The notes: a model not told the origin generated them from the sequence alone. 16,647 bases of DNA from an uncultured Actinomyces sp. (GCA_915063485.1 CAJZDJ010000040.1:1-16647), one strand, 5' to 3'. Shown: positions 1 to 7,134, counted from the stretch's first letter. Numbers and translations: made by a program.

Positions 1-23
1 TGTTCATTCAGGCCCGGCGCACG

Positions 24-45
24 GGAGTATTAGAGGAGTATTAGA
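24..45. repeat. 11-bp perfect tandem duplication
   Basis: The unit GGAGTATTAGA occurs twice head to tail at 24-34 and 35-45. It lies in the non-coding strip between the window edge and the end of the YtxH-like gene. No function can be read from it. The rest of bases 1-94 holds only weak 4-5 bp hairpins (for example CTAAG/CTTAG at 55-59 and 64-68) and no convincing gene. Confidence 0.7.
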
Positions 46-94
46 CCTGGGCAGCTAAGAAAGCTTAGACGCTGTCAGGGTGTCTGCCAGGCGC

Positions 95-394
95 TCAGTT
101 GAGCGGGCGCACCTGGGCTTCGGGCACGGCCACGGGAGTGGAGTTGGGCTGCCCAGAGCCACCAAATAGGCGCTCCTTAACCGACTCGACCACCTTGTCG
201 GTGACCTTTTCACCCTGGCGCTTGACGGCGTCGGAAACCTTAGCCTTAGTCGAATCCACGCGGTTGCGCACGGCGGGAGTTTCCGCCACACGCCCGGCAG
301 CGGCCTTAATCTTTTCGTACTGGGCGCGCCCGGCGCGGGTGCCAAGCACGTAGCCGCCGGTCAGGCCAATCAGGAACGGGAGTTTGCTAGCCAT
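95..394 (-). CDS. YtxH-like small membrane-anchored protein
   Basis: A 99-residue protein. Residues 5-18 form a short hydrophobic, glycine-rich segment followed by the GTRAGRAQYEKI region typical of YtxH-like actinobacterial proteins. The rest is charged and probably helical (about residues 28-75), ending in a Pro/Val-rich tail. This suggests a single N-terminal membrane anchor with a cytoplasmic helical domain; the family has no well-defined biochemical role. The ATG is supported by TAAGGAG six bases upstream. The gene starts 10 bases after the APP1-type phosphatase stop on the same strand, so it is probably the last gene of a GT87-APP1-YtxH operon. The family call rests on the glycine-rich start and overall layout and is moderately secure. 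Confidence 0.75.
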   Translation of the reverse strand: MASKLPFLIGLTGGYVLGTRAGRAQYEKIKAAAGRVAETPAVRNRVDSTKAKVSDAVKRQGEKVTDKVVESVKERLFGGSGQPNSTPVAVPEAQVRPLN

Positions 395-404
395 TTATTT
401 CTCC

Positions 405-1505
405 TTACGGTTGAGGGCCTACCAGCGAAGCTGGCAGTTTACGGGCCAAAGTGAAGCCGTCGCGGCCACTGACCACCAGGGCGCCGGACTGTTTGAGGCT
501 GCGCACCTGCGGCTCAGCCAGGGCCACATGGTTACCACCCGCTAAAACATGCTCTGATGAGGTCAGTTTACGGATGGCAATAGCCTCTACCTTGTCGCCG
601 TGGTCGTGGGCGAGGTCGCCGTAAATGATCCGGTCAAACTGGCCGTCGTCGCCAATTAGTAGCCACTTTACCTCAGGCAGGTCAATCATTAGGCGACGCA
701 GCTGGGTGCGTTTGTGTTCCAGGCCTGAGCGGAACCAGCCGGTGTTGGTGGGGCCCCAGTCGGTCATGAGCATGGGGCCGCGCGGGAAGTTGTGGCGTTC
801 AAAGAAGTTACGCAAAGTGGGCACCACATTCCAGGCGCCGGTAGACAGGTAGATTACCGGCGCGCCCGGGTTAGTTTTTTGTACCCGGTTGAGCAGTGCG
901 GCCATGCCCGGCACGGCTTGGCGCGCAAAAGACTGCTTAACGAAAGCGTTCCAGCTGGCCACCAGGGCACGCGGCATGTGGGTGACCATTACGGTGTCGT
1001 CGATGTCGCACACCACGCCCAGCTGTGGCCCGTCAGGGATGATCAGCACGGGGGCTTTGATTGTGTCCATGGCGGGGCCGGTGATGGTGGCTTCATGCCA
1101 GCCGGGTTTGAGGTTGTGGTTACGGATGACGACGTCGATATAGCCGCCCCGGTCTGCCTGTGCGGAGAGTTTGCGCCCACCCACCTTCACAGTGAAGGGG
1201 ATGAACGGCACCGGGATGTCAATGAAGGAACGCCAGCCGCGCTGGGCGTCTAGCAGTGAAGCCATGGCAGCTTCACGCAGTTGGGTGATAGAAGGCAGAT
1301 CCTCAGGGATGTGCTGGAATAACGGCCCTTCGGCGGGTGCTCCGGGTGGGCGCATCACTACGCGCGCAATTACGCGCACCATGGTGGTCGAGCCGTAGCC
1401 GTCATAGGCCACTGCTCGCGGGCGCCAACCAGCGCGGCGTAGTCGCGGAATCACGTGGCGATGGAAGTGTTCTTCACCGCGTCGTGCCAAGTCAGATAGG
1501 GGCAT
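405..1505 (-). CDS. APP1-type (DUF2183) HAD-like phosphatase
   Basis: A 366-residue protein with the catalytic domain of the yeast App1 phosphatidate phosphatase family (DUF2183). HAD-like motifs are visible: DIDDT at 167-171 (nucleophile and acid/base aspartates), LSTGAWN at 220-226 (motif II Ser/Thr), K265 in the EHKRTQ segment (motif III) and GDDGQFD at 285-291 (motif IV). Residues 30-160 form the beta-rich domain usually preceding it in bacterial members. No signal peptide or membrane segment is evident, so it is probably cytoplasmic or peripheral. Family knowledge suggests a phosphate-ester substrate, possibly a lipid phosphate; the substrate here is not known. The ATG has AAGGAG five bases upstream, and the gene overlaps the end of the GT87 gene by 14 bases, indicating translational coupling. 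Confidence 0.85.
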   Translation of the reverse strand: MPLSDLARRGEEHFHRHVIPRLRRAGWRPRAVAYDGYGSTTMVRVIARVVMRPPGAPAEGPLFQHIPEDLPSITQLREAAMASLLDAQRGWRSFIDIPVPFIPFTVKVGGRKLSAQADRGGYIDVVIRNHNLKPGWHEATITGPAMDTIKAPVLIIPDGPQLGVVCDIDDTVMVTHMPRALVASWNAFVKQSFARQAVPGMAALLNRVQKTNPGAPVIYLSTGAWNVVPTLRNFFERHNFPRGPMLMTDWGPTNTGWFRSGLEHKRTQLRRLMIDLPEVKWLLIGDDGQFDRIIYGDLAHDHGDKVEAIAIRKLTSSEHVLAGGNHVALAEPQVRSLKQSGALVVSGRDGFTLARKLPASLVGPQP

Positions 1506-2991
1506 TGGTTCTCCTTAAGGAGTTCCAGCCTAGTCGAGCTGTTGCCTGCACCGGTAACGCCCAGGCCAGGGCTACGCCAGAGGCGATAGCGGCCAGGGTG
1601 TAGGAGGAGCCCACCAGCTGCTCTACCACGTTCCAGTGCAGCTCGTTAACCTGCCCGTGTGAGAACCACCAGTGCGGGGCCATGATAAATAATGCTCCCT
1701 GCACTAGGGCCACAGCGGCCAGGGGTGCGGACTTTAGCCGTAGCGCCACCGCGATTAGCGCCACCACGCTGGCTAGTCCCCACACCCAGTGGTGCGACCA
1801 GGTGATGGGGGAGACTAGCAGCCCCAGGGTCATGATTACTGCGGCGGTCAGTAAGGTGGCTAGGTTTTCGGGTAGCACTGGGACGGGCGCGACGGCGTCC
1901 GGGGCGGCGACGGCGCTCGGGGTGGTGACGGCGCTCGGGGTGGTGACGTCGGCAGAAGCGACGGCGTCGCTGGCGGCTAGCTCGACGGCGTCGGCAGTAG
2001 AGGCAGCAGCCCCAGTGGCGGGCACGGCCGCATTAAGGGGGCCGGGCGCGGCGGCGTCCGGGGTGGCGACGGCGTCGGAGATAACATGCGGGGTAACCAC
2101 GCTGGTAGCGGCGGCCTGAATGCGCAGGCATAGCCAAACGGCGGCCACTAAAGCCAGCGCCACCGTGATAGCCCAAGCAATACTCCAAGTGTTTTCCGGC
2201 AGGGCGCGGGCCACGAAACCTTTCAGGTTCTGGTTGCTGGTGTAGTAGGCATCCCCGGCGCGCTGGGGGTCCCACATGGTGTCAAAGAAGAAACGGGTCG
2301 ACTCGCCCGGGCTGATAACCCAGCTGAGCAAAGTGACAGCGAGCGAGGTAGCCACCATGGTGATAGCTGAACGCCACTGACGGCGCAGCAGGAAAATAAG
2401 TACGGCAATAGCTGGGGTCAGCTTGATAGCGGCCGCCAAACCAGAGGCCACGCCGCGTCCCTTCCAGCTGGGCGGCGCGGCCACATCAATCATCACCAGC
2501 GCCATCATGGCGGTGTTTACCTGGGCAAAACCAACCGACTGGGTAAACGGCTCCAGGCACTGTTGAACCAGGATCGCCGCCCAGGGGGCAATAGCAAAAG
2601 CTGAGCCCCAAGACCAGCTCAGGCTGCGCCCTACCAGGGCCACAATCACAGCAGTTTGCAGGGCGATAGCCATGATCATTAGGCGTGCGGCGGTCTCATA
2701 ATCAAACCAGGTCAGTGGGGATAGCGCCCAGGCTCCAAAAGGCGGGTAGGTGAAGGGGTACATCTTGTAGTCAGGCAAGGCGTACCAGTCGTACAGGGAA
2801 TTACCACTAAACCAGTTATTTAACGCATACCAGTACACGTATACGTCAAAATGCTGAGGCAGCTTGTACTCCTTGTCGTACATCTGCGGATAGGTGGCCC
2901 CCAGCAGGCACAACCAGCCCAGTATCTGCACAATCGGTGCGCGCACAGTGGAATAAAAGCCGGCGCGTAAGTGTGCAAAAGAAAGATTCAT
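1492..2991 (-). CDS. GT87 family membrane mannosyltransferase-like protein
   Basis: A 499-residue polytopic membrane protein resembling GT87 (DUF2029, PimE-like) glycosyltransferases, which move a sugar from a polyprenyl-phosphate donor to an acceptor on the outer face of the membrane. An acidic residue in the first extracytoplasmic loop (D49 in FDVYVYW) sits where GT87 enzymes carry their catalytic Asp; the Y/P/F-rich stretch MYPFTYPPFGAW follows. About ten hydrophobic segments are visible. Residues about 295-376 are an Ala/Val/Asp/Thr/Pro-rich low-complexity insert between membrane segments, built partly from six-residue repeats. ATG 2991 has GAGG five bases upstream. It lies 56 bases after the MFS gene and overlaps the phosphatase gene by 14 bases. 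Donor and acceptor are unknown; mannosyl transfer is inferred from family only. Confidence 0.82.
   Translation of the reverse strand: MNLSFAHLRAGFYSTVRAPIVQILGWLCLLGATYPQMYDKEYKLPQHFDVYVYWYALNNWFSGNSLYDWYALPDYKMYPFTYPPFGAWALSPLTWFDYETAARLMIMAIALQTAVIVALVGRSLSWSWGSAFAIAPWAAILVQQCLEPFTQSVGFAQVNTAMMALVMIDVAAPPSWKGRGVASGLAAAIKLTPAIAVLIFLLRRQWRSAITMVATSLAVTLLSWVISPGESTRFFFDTMWDPQRAGDAYYTSNQNLKGFVARALPENTWSIAWAITVALALVAAVWLCLRIQAAATSVVTPHVISDAVATPDAAAPGPLNAAVPATGAAASTADAVELAASDAVASADVTTPSAVTTPSAVAAPDAVAPVPVLPENLATLLTAAVIMTLGLLVSPITWSHHWVWGLASVVALIAVALRLKSAPLAAVALVQGALFIMAPHWWFSHGQVNELHWNVVEQLVGSSYTLAAIASGVALAWALPVQATARLGWNSLRRTNAPI
1511..1522 (-). promoter_or_regulatory. Palindromic ribosome binding site of the phosphatase gene
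   Basis: The 12-base sequence CTCCTTAAGGAG is a perfect palindrome. Its downstream half on the minus strand, AAGGAG, is the Shine-Dalgarno of the phosphatase ATG at 1505. It lies inside the 3' end of the GT87 gene. Folded on itself it gives a CTCC/GGAG stem with a TTAA loop, which could hide the site until ribosomes finishing the GT87 gene open it. Confidence 0.5.
1891..1944. repeat. Three 18-bp tandem repeats inside the GT87 gene
   Basis: Units lie at 1891-1908, 1909-1926 and 1927-1944. The last two are identical (GACGGCGCTCGGGGTGGT) and the first differs at a few positions. On the coding minus strand they give TTPSAV, TTPSAV and AAPDAV. Degenerate relatives continue at about 1945-2000 and 2051-2080. 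The unit is a multiple of three, so gain or loss of copies keeps the reading frame. Confidence 0.85.
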
Positions 2992-3032
2992 GCCTACCTC
3001 GATACTTGGCCTAGCTAGGGGCTAGCTAAGCG

Positions 3033-3059
3033 CAGATACAAATATCCCTAGGGTATCTG
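3033..3059 (-). terminator. Weak hairpin at the end of the MFS gene
   Basis: CAGATAC (3033-3039) and GTATCTG (3053-3059) form a 7-bp inverted repeat around a 13-base loop. It includes the MFS stop codon (3048-3050) and a CCCTAGGG palindrome. There is no T-run after it on the minus strand, so it may be a weak or Rho-assisted stop, an mRNA-processing hairpin between the MFS and GT87 genes, or a protein site. Confidence 0.3.
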
Positions 3060-4265
3060 ACGTACCCCTAGGGCGCGGCGTAAAGTACGCGCCCCACTCC
3101 ACACAATCACCACAGCCAGCCACGACATAACCGTAACCGCCAAGAAACCACCATGCGCACCGGAGTTGTCGATAGCCAAACCAGCCAAGAACGTACCCAC
3201 AGAAACACCCACGTTAATGGTGGTGCTAAGCCAAGTCAGGCCCTCAGTGATCTGATTGTCGGCCACCGAATGCTGCACAATCTGGTTGGCGGTAGTGAAA
3301 GTGGGGGCAATAGCCATACCGGTGATGGCCGCAGCCACCGCCACAAACCACAGGTTAGGGGCAAAAATCAGGGTGGAGGCACCCAAAGCCAAAACAGTCA
3401 CGCCCACCACGAACTGGCGTTGCAACGGCCAATGCCACTGGCGTGAACCGTGAATCAGCGCCGCCACCAGCGAACCGGTAGAGAAGCAAGCCAAGATAGC
3501 GCCGGAAAGATTCTTGTGACCATGCTCAGTAGCTGAAGCCACAATCGCCACATCATTGGCGCCAAACAGGCCACCCAACACTAGGCAGGTAAGCGCAGTA
3601 ACCACCAACGCTCCGTTACGTAAAACATGAGACTGGCCGGCTTGCTCCTGCACGGCAGCGCGCCCCTTCGCCGGCGGCTCAGTGGCGCGCTGGGATAGGA
3701 ACCACAGTGAACCCACTGCCTGGGCACTTACGGCCACAATCAAACCGCTGGTAACCGGCAGAGGTGGGTTAGTCACCAGCATGGTTGCCAGGATCGGGCC
3801 CACAATGAAAGCCACCTCATCCATGGCTGCCTCAAGGGCGAAAGCCGTGTGGATTTCATCAGGGGTTTCTAGCAGGTTAGACCAGCGTGCACGCACCAGG
3901 GCGCCCATAGAACCGCTGGTACCACCGGCAATGGCGGCGCAAACCAGCAGTGCCGCTGGGTGGGCGTGGAAAGTAATAGAGACAATCTCACCCACCATGG
4001 CCAGGCAGGAGGCCGTGATGAAAGGAATCATGAAGCGCTGGCCGTAAATATCTACACGTCGAGCCAGCCAAGGCGCGGTGCAGGCAAAAGCGATTAGCGT
4101 TACCGCACTGACCTGCCCGGCCAGGGTGTAGCTGTGGTATTCGCTTTGAATAGCTAGCAGCGAAGAAATTGACACCATAGACATGGGCATACGCGCCAGC
4201 AGTCCGGTGGCGGAAAATTTAAAAGCACCGGGTTTACGTAGGATGTTTACATAGTTAGATGCCAC
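3048..4265 (-). CDS. MFS transporter
   Basis: A 405-residue protein with about 12 hydrophobic segments, fitting a Major Facilitator Superfamily permease of usual length. The loop after the second membrane segment, ARRVDIYGQRFM, corresponds to the basic MFS motif A region, and a Gln/Arg/Lys-rich central loop (about residues 195-210) separates the halves. The substrate is not recognisable; small-molecule efflux is possible. The start is GTG 4265: upstream the frame stays open to a stop at 4344-4346 but contains no other usable start codon. The only SD-like sequence (GGAG) is just two bases away, so initiation looks inefficient or leaderless. The start codon lies inside a 9-bp inverted repeat. 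The gene is 130 bases downstream of the LRV membrane protein gene and 56 bases upstream of the GT87 gene. Confidence 0.88.
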   Translation of the reverse strand: MASNYVNILRKPGAFKFSATGLLARMPMSMVSISSLLAIQSEYHSYTLAGQVSAVTLIAFACTAPWLARRVDIYGQRFMIPFITASCLAMVGEIVSITFHAHPAALLVCAAIAGGTSGSMGALVRARWSNLLETPDEIHTAFALEAAMDEVAFIVGPILATMLVTNPPLPVTSGLIVAVSAQAVGSLWFLSQRATEPPAKGRAAVQEQAGQSHVLRNGALVVTALTCLVLGGLFGANDVAIVASATEHGHKNLSGAILACFSTGSLVAALIHGSRQWHWPLQRQFVVGVTVLALGASTLIFAPNLWFVAVAAAITGMAIAPTFTTANQIVQHSVADNQITEGLTWLSTTINVGVSVGTFLAGLAIDNSGAHGGFLAVTVMSWLAVVIVWSGARTLRRALGVRQIP

Positions 4266-4294
4266 CGCTCCATGATTACACGGGCAGCGGTGGC
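4261..4294 (-). promoter_or_regulatory. Hairpin burying the MFS start codon
   Basis: GCCACCGCT (4261-4269) and AGCGGTGGC (4286-4294) are perfect 9-bp complements separated by 16 bases. In the minus-strand transcript the 3' arm contains the MFS GTG start codon (4263-4265), and the GGAG before it straddles loop and stem. Folded, the RNA would block ribosome access. The geometry is directly visible; control of translation is inference. Confidence 0.5.
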
Positions 4295-4375
4295 AAACTG
4301 AACTATGTAACTGTGAGAATCCAAACCAGGCCTGAGATCTGCTTTATGCTTGCGCTCAAGCTGGAGGTCTGCGCC

Positions 4376-4417
4376 TAGCGCTGCTTGGGGTTAGCTTAGC
4401 GCTGCTCGGAGTTAGCT
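4376..4417. repeat. 21-bp tandem duplication across a stop codon
   Basis: Copies 4376-4396 and 4397-4417 match at 19 of 21 positions (TTGGGG against TCGGAG in the middle). On the minus strand they encode ANSEQR followed by TAA, then ANPKQR followed by TAG in the same frame. The stop of the LRV membrane protein gene (4396-4398) sits on the junction. Confidence 0.85.
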
Positions 4418-5649
4418 GCGTGACGGTTAATCGTGAAGCCCTGACCGTTTAGGGTGTTCCAGCAGGTTACGCCCTCCTCGGTGGAGGTGCAGGCGAAGGC
4501 GCCGTGCTTAGCTGAAGAGTTGTAGGCCAGGGTGGGGCCCGAAGTCTTAAAGGCAGTCTGGCAAGAGCCGCCGGCGCCGTTTTGCGTGCCCACCGTGGCG
4601 GTAAACGGGGTGGAGTTGTTAGAGCAGCTGGGGCCGGTAGCGTTGAAGCTGTATTCCTTGATAGTGCAAGAAACCTGGTCGTCAGCAAAGGTGCAGGTGA
4701 TGTTACCGGAAGGTGAGGTGAAGCTGGTCATTTCCCGGGCGCCGTCAGGAGCCGGGGCCTTAACCGTAGCGGTAGGCGTGGCGCTAGGCGTGGGGGTTTC
4801 AGTCTCTACCGGCGCGGCAGTTTCAGTCTGCACCATCGTGGGGGTGATCGGCCCGGCGTCGTTGACCGAGTGTGGGGAGGTGTCACGTCCAAGCATGTAG
4901 GCCCCCACAGCCACAGCCAGAATCAAAACCGCCAGCGAAATCCAGCCAAAGAGTGGAAGGCCGCCCTTCTTAGCAGAGCTGTCAGCCTCCTGCTCAGGGG
5001 CCTCGTTAGCGGTGGCGTAGTCGTAGGTGGGTTCAGCGTAGGTTGGATCCGGGGCGTACACCGGGGTGGACATAACCATGGTGGCTGAACCGGTGGTGGC
5101 CGGGTCGGGCACCTGTGCACCTAGCGGCTGATCCAGCGGAATAACCGAGGGGTTGGCTGCCACAATGTTCTGGGCCGGCCCCTCCACGCCGCCAGTAGCC
5201 GGCTGCTCCGGGTCATTCATGGCAAACACAGAGTCAGCAACGCTGGGGGCGCTAGTTTCCTGGTTGGTGCTAAGCACAGAGCGGCGGGTAGGCGCCTGGT
5301 CGTTAACCAAGGGCCCGGCGGCTACCTGCGTGGGGGCTGCGTCCTGGGCGCTGACAGTGCTAGCGGCGCTAGCTGCCGGCTCATTTTGGGCCTCAAGCTG
5401 GGCCAGGAACTGGGGGTTGTGCTTAGCTAGCAGCTGACGCGCCAACGGTAGCGGGCTGCGGGCCAGGCCAGCGTTGATCTGCGGATCTTTAAGGTTAGCC
5501 AGCCATTCAAGTAACTGCGGGTAGGCGTTCGGGTTGGCGGCTACCACTGGGCGCAACTGCGGATAGTTGCTGACCAGCTGATATAGGTCAGCCTGCGAAG
5601 TCGCGGGACTGGCGGCCCGGGCGGCTAACTGTTCCAGCGAGAGCGTCAT
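4396..5649 (-). CDS. LRV-domain membrane protein with six-cysteine outer domain
   Basis: A 417-residue protein in three parts. Residues 1-65 resemble the leucine-rich-repeat-variant domain of actinobacterial proteins (AANPNAYPQLLEWL). Residues 65-230 are a low-complexity Ala/Pro/Thr/Gln linker. Residues about 231-253 are one transmembrane helix, then a Thr/Pro-rich stalk and a C-terminal domain with SPSGNITC and six cysteines (319, 328, 342, 363, 387, 396), resembling DUF6636. Probable topology is N-in, C-out, with disulfides outside. The role is unknown. I chose ATG 5649 over the ATG 21 bases upstream because GGAAGG sits six bases before it. It is divergent from an FHA-domain gene, whose product could sense a phosphorylated partner. 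The linker contains several threonines, but no kinase is in the window. Confidence 0.8.
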   Translation of the reverse strand: MTLSLEQLAARAASPATSQADLYQLVSNYPQLRPVVAANPNAYPQLLEWLANLKDPQINAGLARSPLPLARQLLAKHNPQFLAQLEAQNEPAASAASTVSAQDAAPTQVAAGPLVNDQAPTRRSVLSTNQETSAPSVADSVFAMNDPEQPATGGVEGPAQNIVAANPSVIPLDQPLGAQVPDPATTGSATMVMSTPVYAPDPTYAEPTYDYATANEAPEQEADSSAKKGGLPLFGWISLAVLILAVAVGAYMLGRDTSPHSVNDAGPITPTMVQTETAAPVETETPTPSATPTATVKAPAPDGAREMTSFTSPSGNITCTFADDQVSCTIKEYSFNATGPSCSNNSTPFTATVGTQNGAGGSCQTAFKTSGPTLAYNSSAKHGAFACTSTEEGVTCWNTLNGQGFTINRHAANSEQR

Positions 5650-5831
5650 CGTGATCCTTCCAGGTACCATGCACTTGAGCCGTGTTAGCCAAGCGCTGTT
5701 ACCAACCTCAATACAACTACTTTAGTGGCCAAGTCCGACAATTAACTACTTCAGAGTAAAAACGGGACATAATTTAACAGTGTGTGCTTGGCACCATTTT
5801 CGATCCGTCACACCAGCTAGGGAGGCCCACA

Positions 5832-6365
5832 TTGGCTGAGGAATTACTTGGCGTGGAATGCGTCAATGGCCACCCAAATCCGCCTGATGCCTACGATTGC
5901 GCCACTTGCGCGGGTAGTTTAGCGGCTGCTCCGCGCCTGCTAGATAACCCGCCCCGGATGGTGGTGGAGGCCTCTACGGGGGTCCGCCTGGCCCTGCGTA
6001 GGGATCTGGTAGTGGGGCGAGCGCCACAGTATTTGAGCTACAACGAGGGCACTGAGATGCTCACGGTTCCCTCTCCGGGCCGCCTGGTTTCCCGCTCGCA
6101 TGTGTTACTGCAGGTGGTGGGCTGGCAGGTGAGTGCCATTGACATGGATTCCCACAATGGCACGGTGCTACGCCGGCTGGGTTATGAGGATGTGCAGCTG
6201 GTTCCCGACGCCCAGGTTCCCCTGCGTTACGGTGATGAGCTTGATTTGGGTGACGGCGTGGTGTTGCGCTTCCTTCCCCCCGGCGCCAGCATCGACGACG
6301 ACGCCGCAGCCTCCGCTCATAGCCCGGGGGAGAGCTTGAACGTCACCGGCTCCCTAACTTACTGA
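5832..6365 (+). CDS. FHA-domain protein with zinc-ribbon-like N-terminus
   Basis: A soluble protein of 177 residues. The N-terminus has C10, H14, C23 and C26 in the pattern C-x2-GH-x8-C-x2-C, a zinc-ribbon-like motif common before FHA domains in actinobacteria. The FHA core follows: GR at 62-63, SRSH at 87-90 and HNGT at 108-111, the conserved phosphothreonine-binding positions. This predicts binding to a phosphothreonine-bearing partner made by a Ser/Thr kinase. I chose TTG 5832 because GGGAGG lies exactly six bases upstream; a GTG at 5784 would add 16 residues but has no ribosome binding site. The gene is divergent from the LRV membrane protein gene across about 180 bases. CATAAT at 5768-5773 is a possible -10 without a clear -35. 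Confidence 0.85.
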   Translation: MAEELLGVECVNGHPNPPDAYDCATCAGSLAAAPRLLDNPPRMVVEASTGVRLALRRDLVVGRAPQYLSYNEGTEMLTVPSPGRLVSRSHVLLQVVGWQVSAIDMDSHNGTVLRRLGYEDVQLVPDAQVPLRYGDELDLGDGVVLRFLPPGASIDDDAAASAHSPGESLNVTGSLTY

Positions 6366-6383
6366 GGACTATCGGCTGTCAAA

Positions 6384-6412
6384 ACCGGCCGGCCAGTAGA
6401 GCGCCAGCCGGT
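6384..6412 (-). terminator. Terminator downstream of the first tetR gene
   Basis: ACCGGC (6384-6389) pairs with GCCGGT (6407-6412), and after one mismatch GGC (6391-6393) pairs with GCC (6403-6405), leaving a 9-base loop. On the minus strand the stem runs into TTTT, fitting an intrinsic terminator for the TetR gene. On the plus strand no T-run follows, so it would stop FHA gene transcription less well. The two genes converge here with a 91-base gap. Confidence 0.5.
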
Positions 6413-6456
6413 CAAGGACGGCCCGGTAGCTAAAAGGCGTCAGCTTGCTTGCTAGC

Positions 6457-7134
6457 TCAGCCAACCATGGGGCAACGCGAGAGTGAGGGGGCCGGGGCGT
6501 CGTCGTCGTGATCAAGCGAAACCGGCACCGGATGAGCCGCCTGCTGTGCCCCCACCGCCTGCAACACGAAACTATCCAAACTGTGTAGGTAACGTTCGCG
6601 CTGCATGGGGTTAGTGGGTGTGGGGCGGCCCCCCAGCACGCAGGCGTGAATTAGCTGCACGCTCATGGCCACATCCTGATTAGGAAGCTGGCCCTGGTCG
6701 ATAGCCTCATGCAGGATTTGGCTGAGCATCTGCTCCATAATGTCGGCGTGCGAGTGTAGGCGCCCCACAGTGTCGCGCGAAAGCGTGTCGGTTAGGCGCG
6801 CGCCGCCCGGGAAGTGATAGTGCTGCTTTAGTAGGGCCTGTTCACGGATGTAAACCCGCAGGCGATCAAGCGGATCTTGCACATCCTCAAGGGCCTGACT
6901 TAGGCGCGCCACATAGCTGCGGGTTTCGTTCTCGATATAGGCCAGGAGCAGGTCTTCTTTGTCTGCAAAGTGGTTATAGACGGCGGTGCGGCCCACGTGG
7001 GCGTTAGTGGCGACGTCGGAAAGCGTGATTTTGTCGAAAGGTTTAGTGGCCAAGAGTTGACCCAGTGAGTCGAAAAGGGCGCGGCGAGTGCGCTCGCGGT
7101 GTTCAGCTAGGGTGTTACCAGTAATCTTGGGCAT
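6457..7134 (-). CDS. TetR family transcriptional regulator
   Basis: A 225-residue protein with an N-terminal TetR DNA-binding domain: a helix at about 11-27 and a helix-turn-helix in about 36-57 with ITLSDVATNAHV and TAVYNHFADKEDL. The C-terminal ligand/dimerisation region is unique and ends in a short Asp/Ala/Pro-rich tail after about residue 205. TetR proteins usually repress neighbouring genes until a ligand binds; the ligand here cannot be read. The ATG is preceded by AAGG seven bases upstream. It is divergent from a Nudix hydrolase gene with only 36 bases between, so both promoters must overlap. An AACC-N6-GGTT inverted repeat in that gap is a candidate operator. Confidence 0.9.
   Translation of the reverse strand: MPKITGNTLAEHRERTRRALFDSLGQLLATKPFDKITLSDVATNAHVGRTAVYNHFADKEDLLLAYIENETRSYVARLSQALEDVQDPLDRLRVYIREQALLKQHYHFPGGARLTDTLSRDTVGRLHSHADIMEQMLSQILHEAIDQGQLPNQDVAMSVQLIHACVLGGRPTPTNPMQRERYLHSLDSFVLQAVGAQQAAHPVPVSLDHDDDAPAPSLSRCPMVG

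Noticed and set aside
1682..2119. Plus-strand open frame of Ala/Thr/Ser-rich protein opposite the GT87 gene
   Set aside because: It arises from the same GC-rich repeats that make the low-complexity loop; the minus-strand gene has membrane helices and a clear start.
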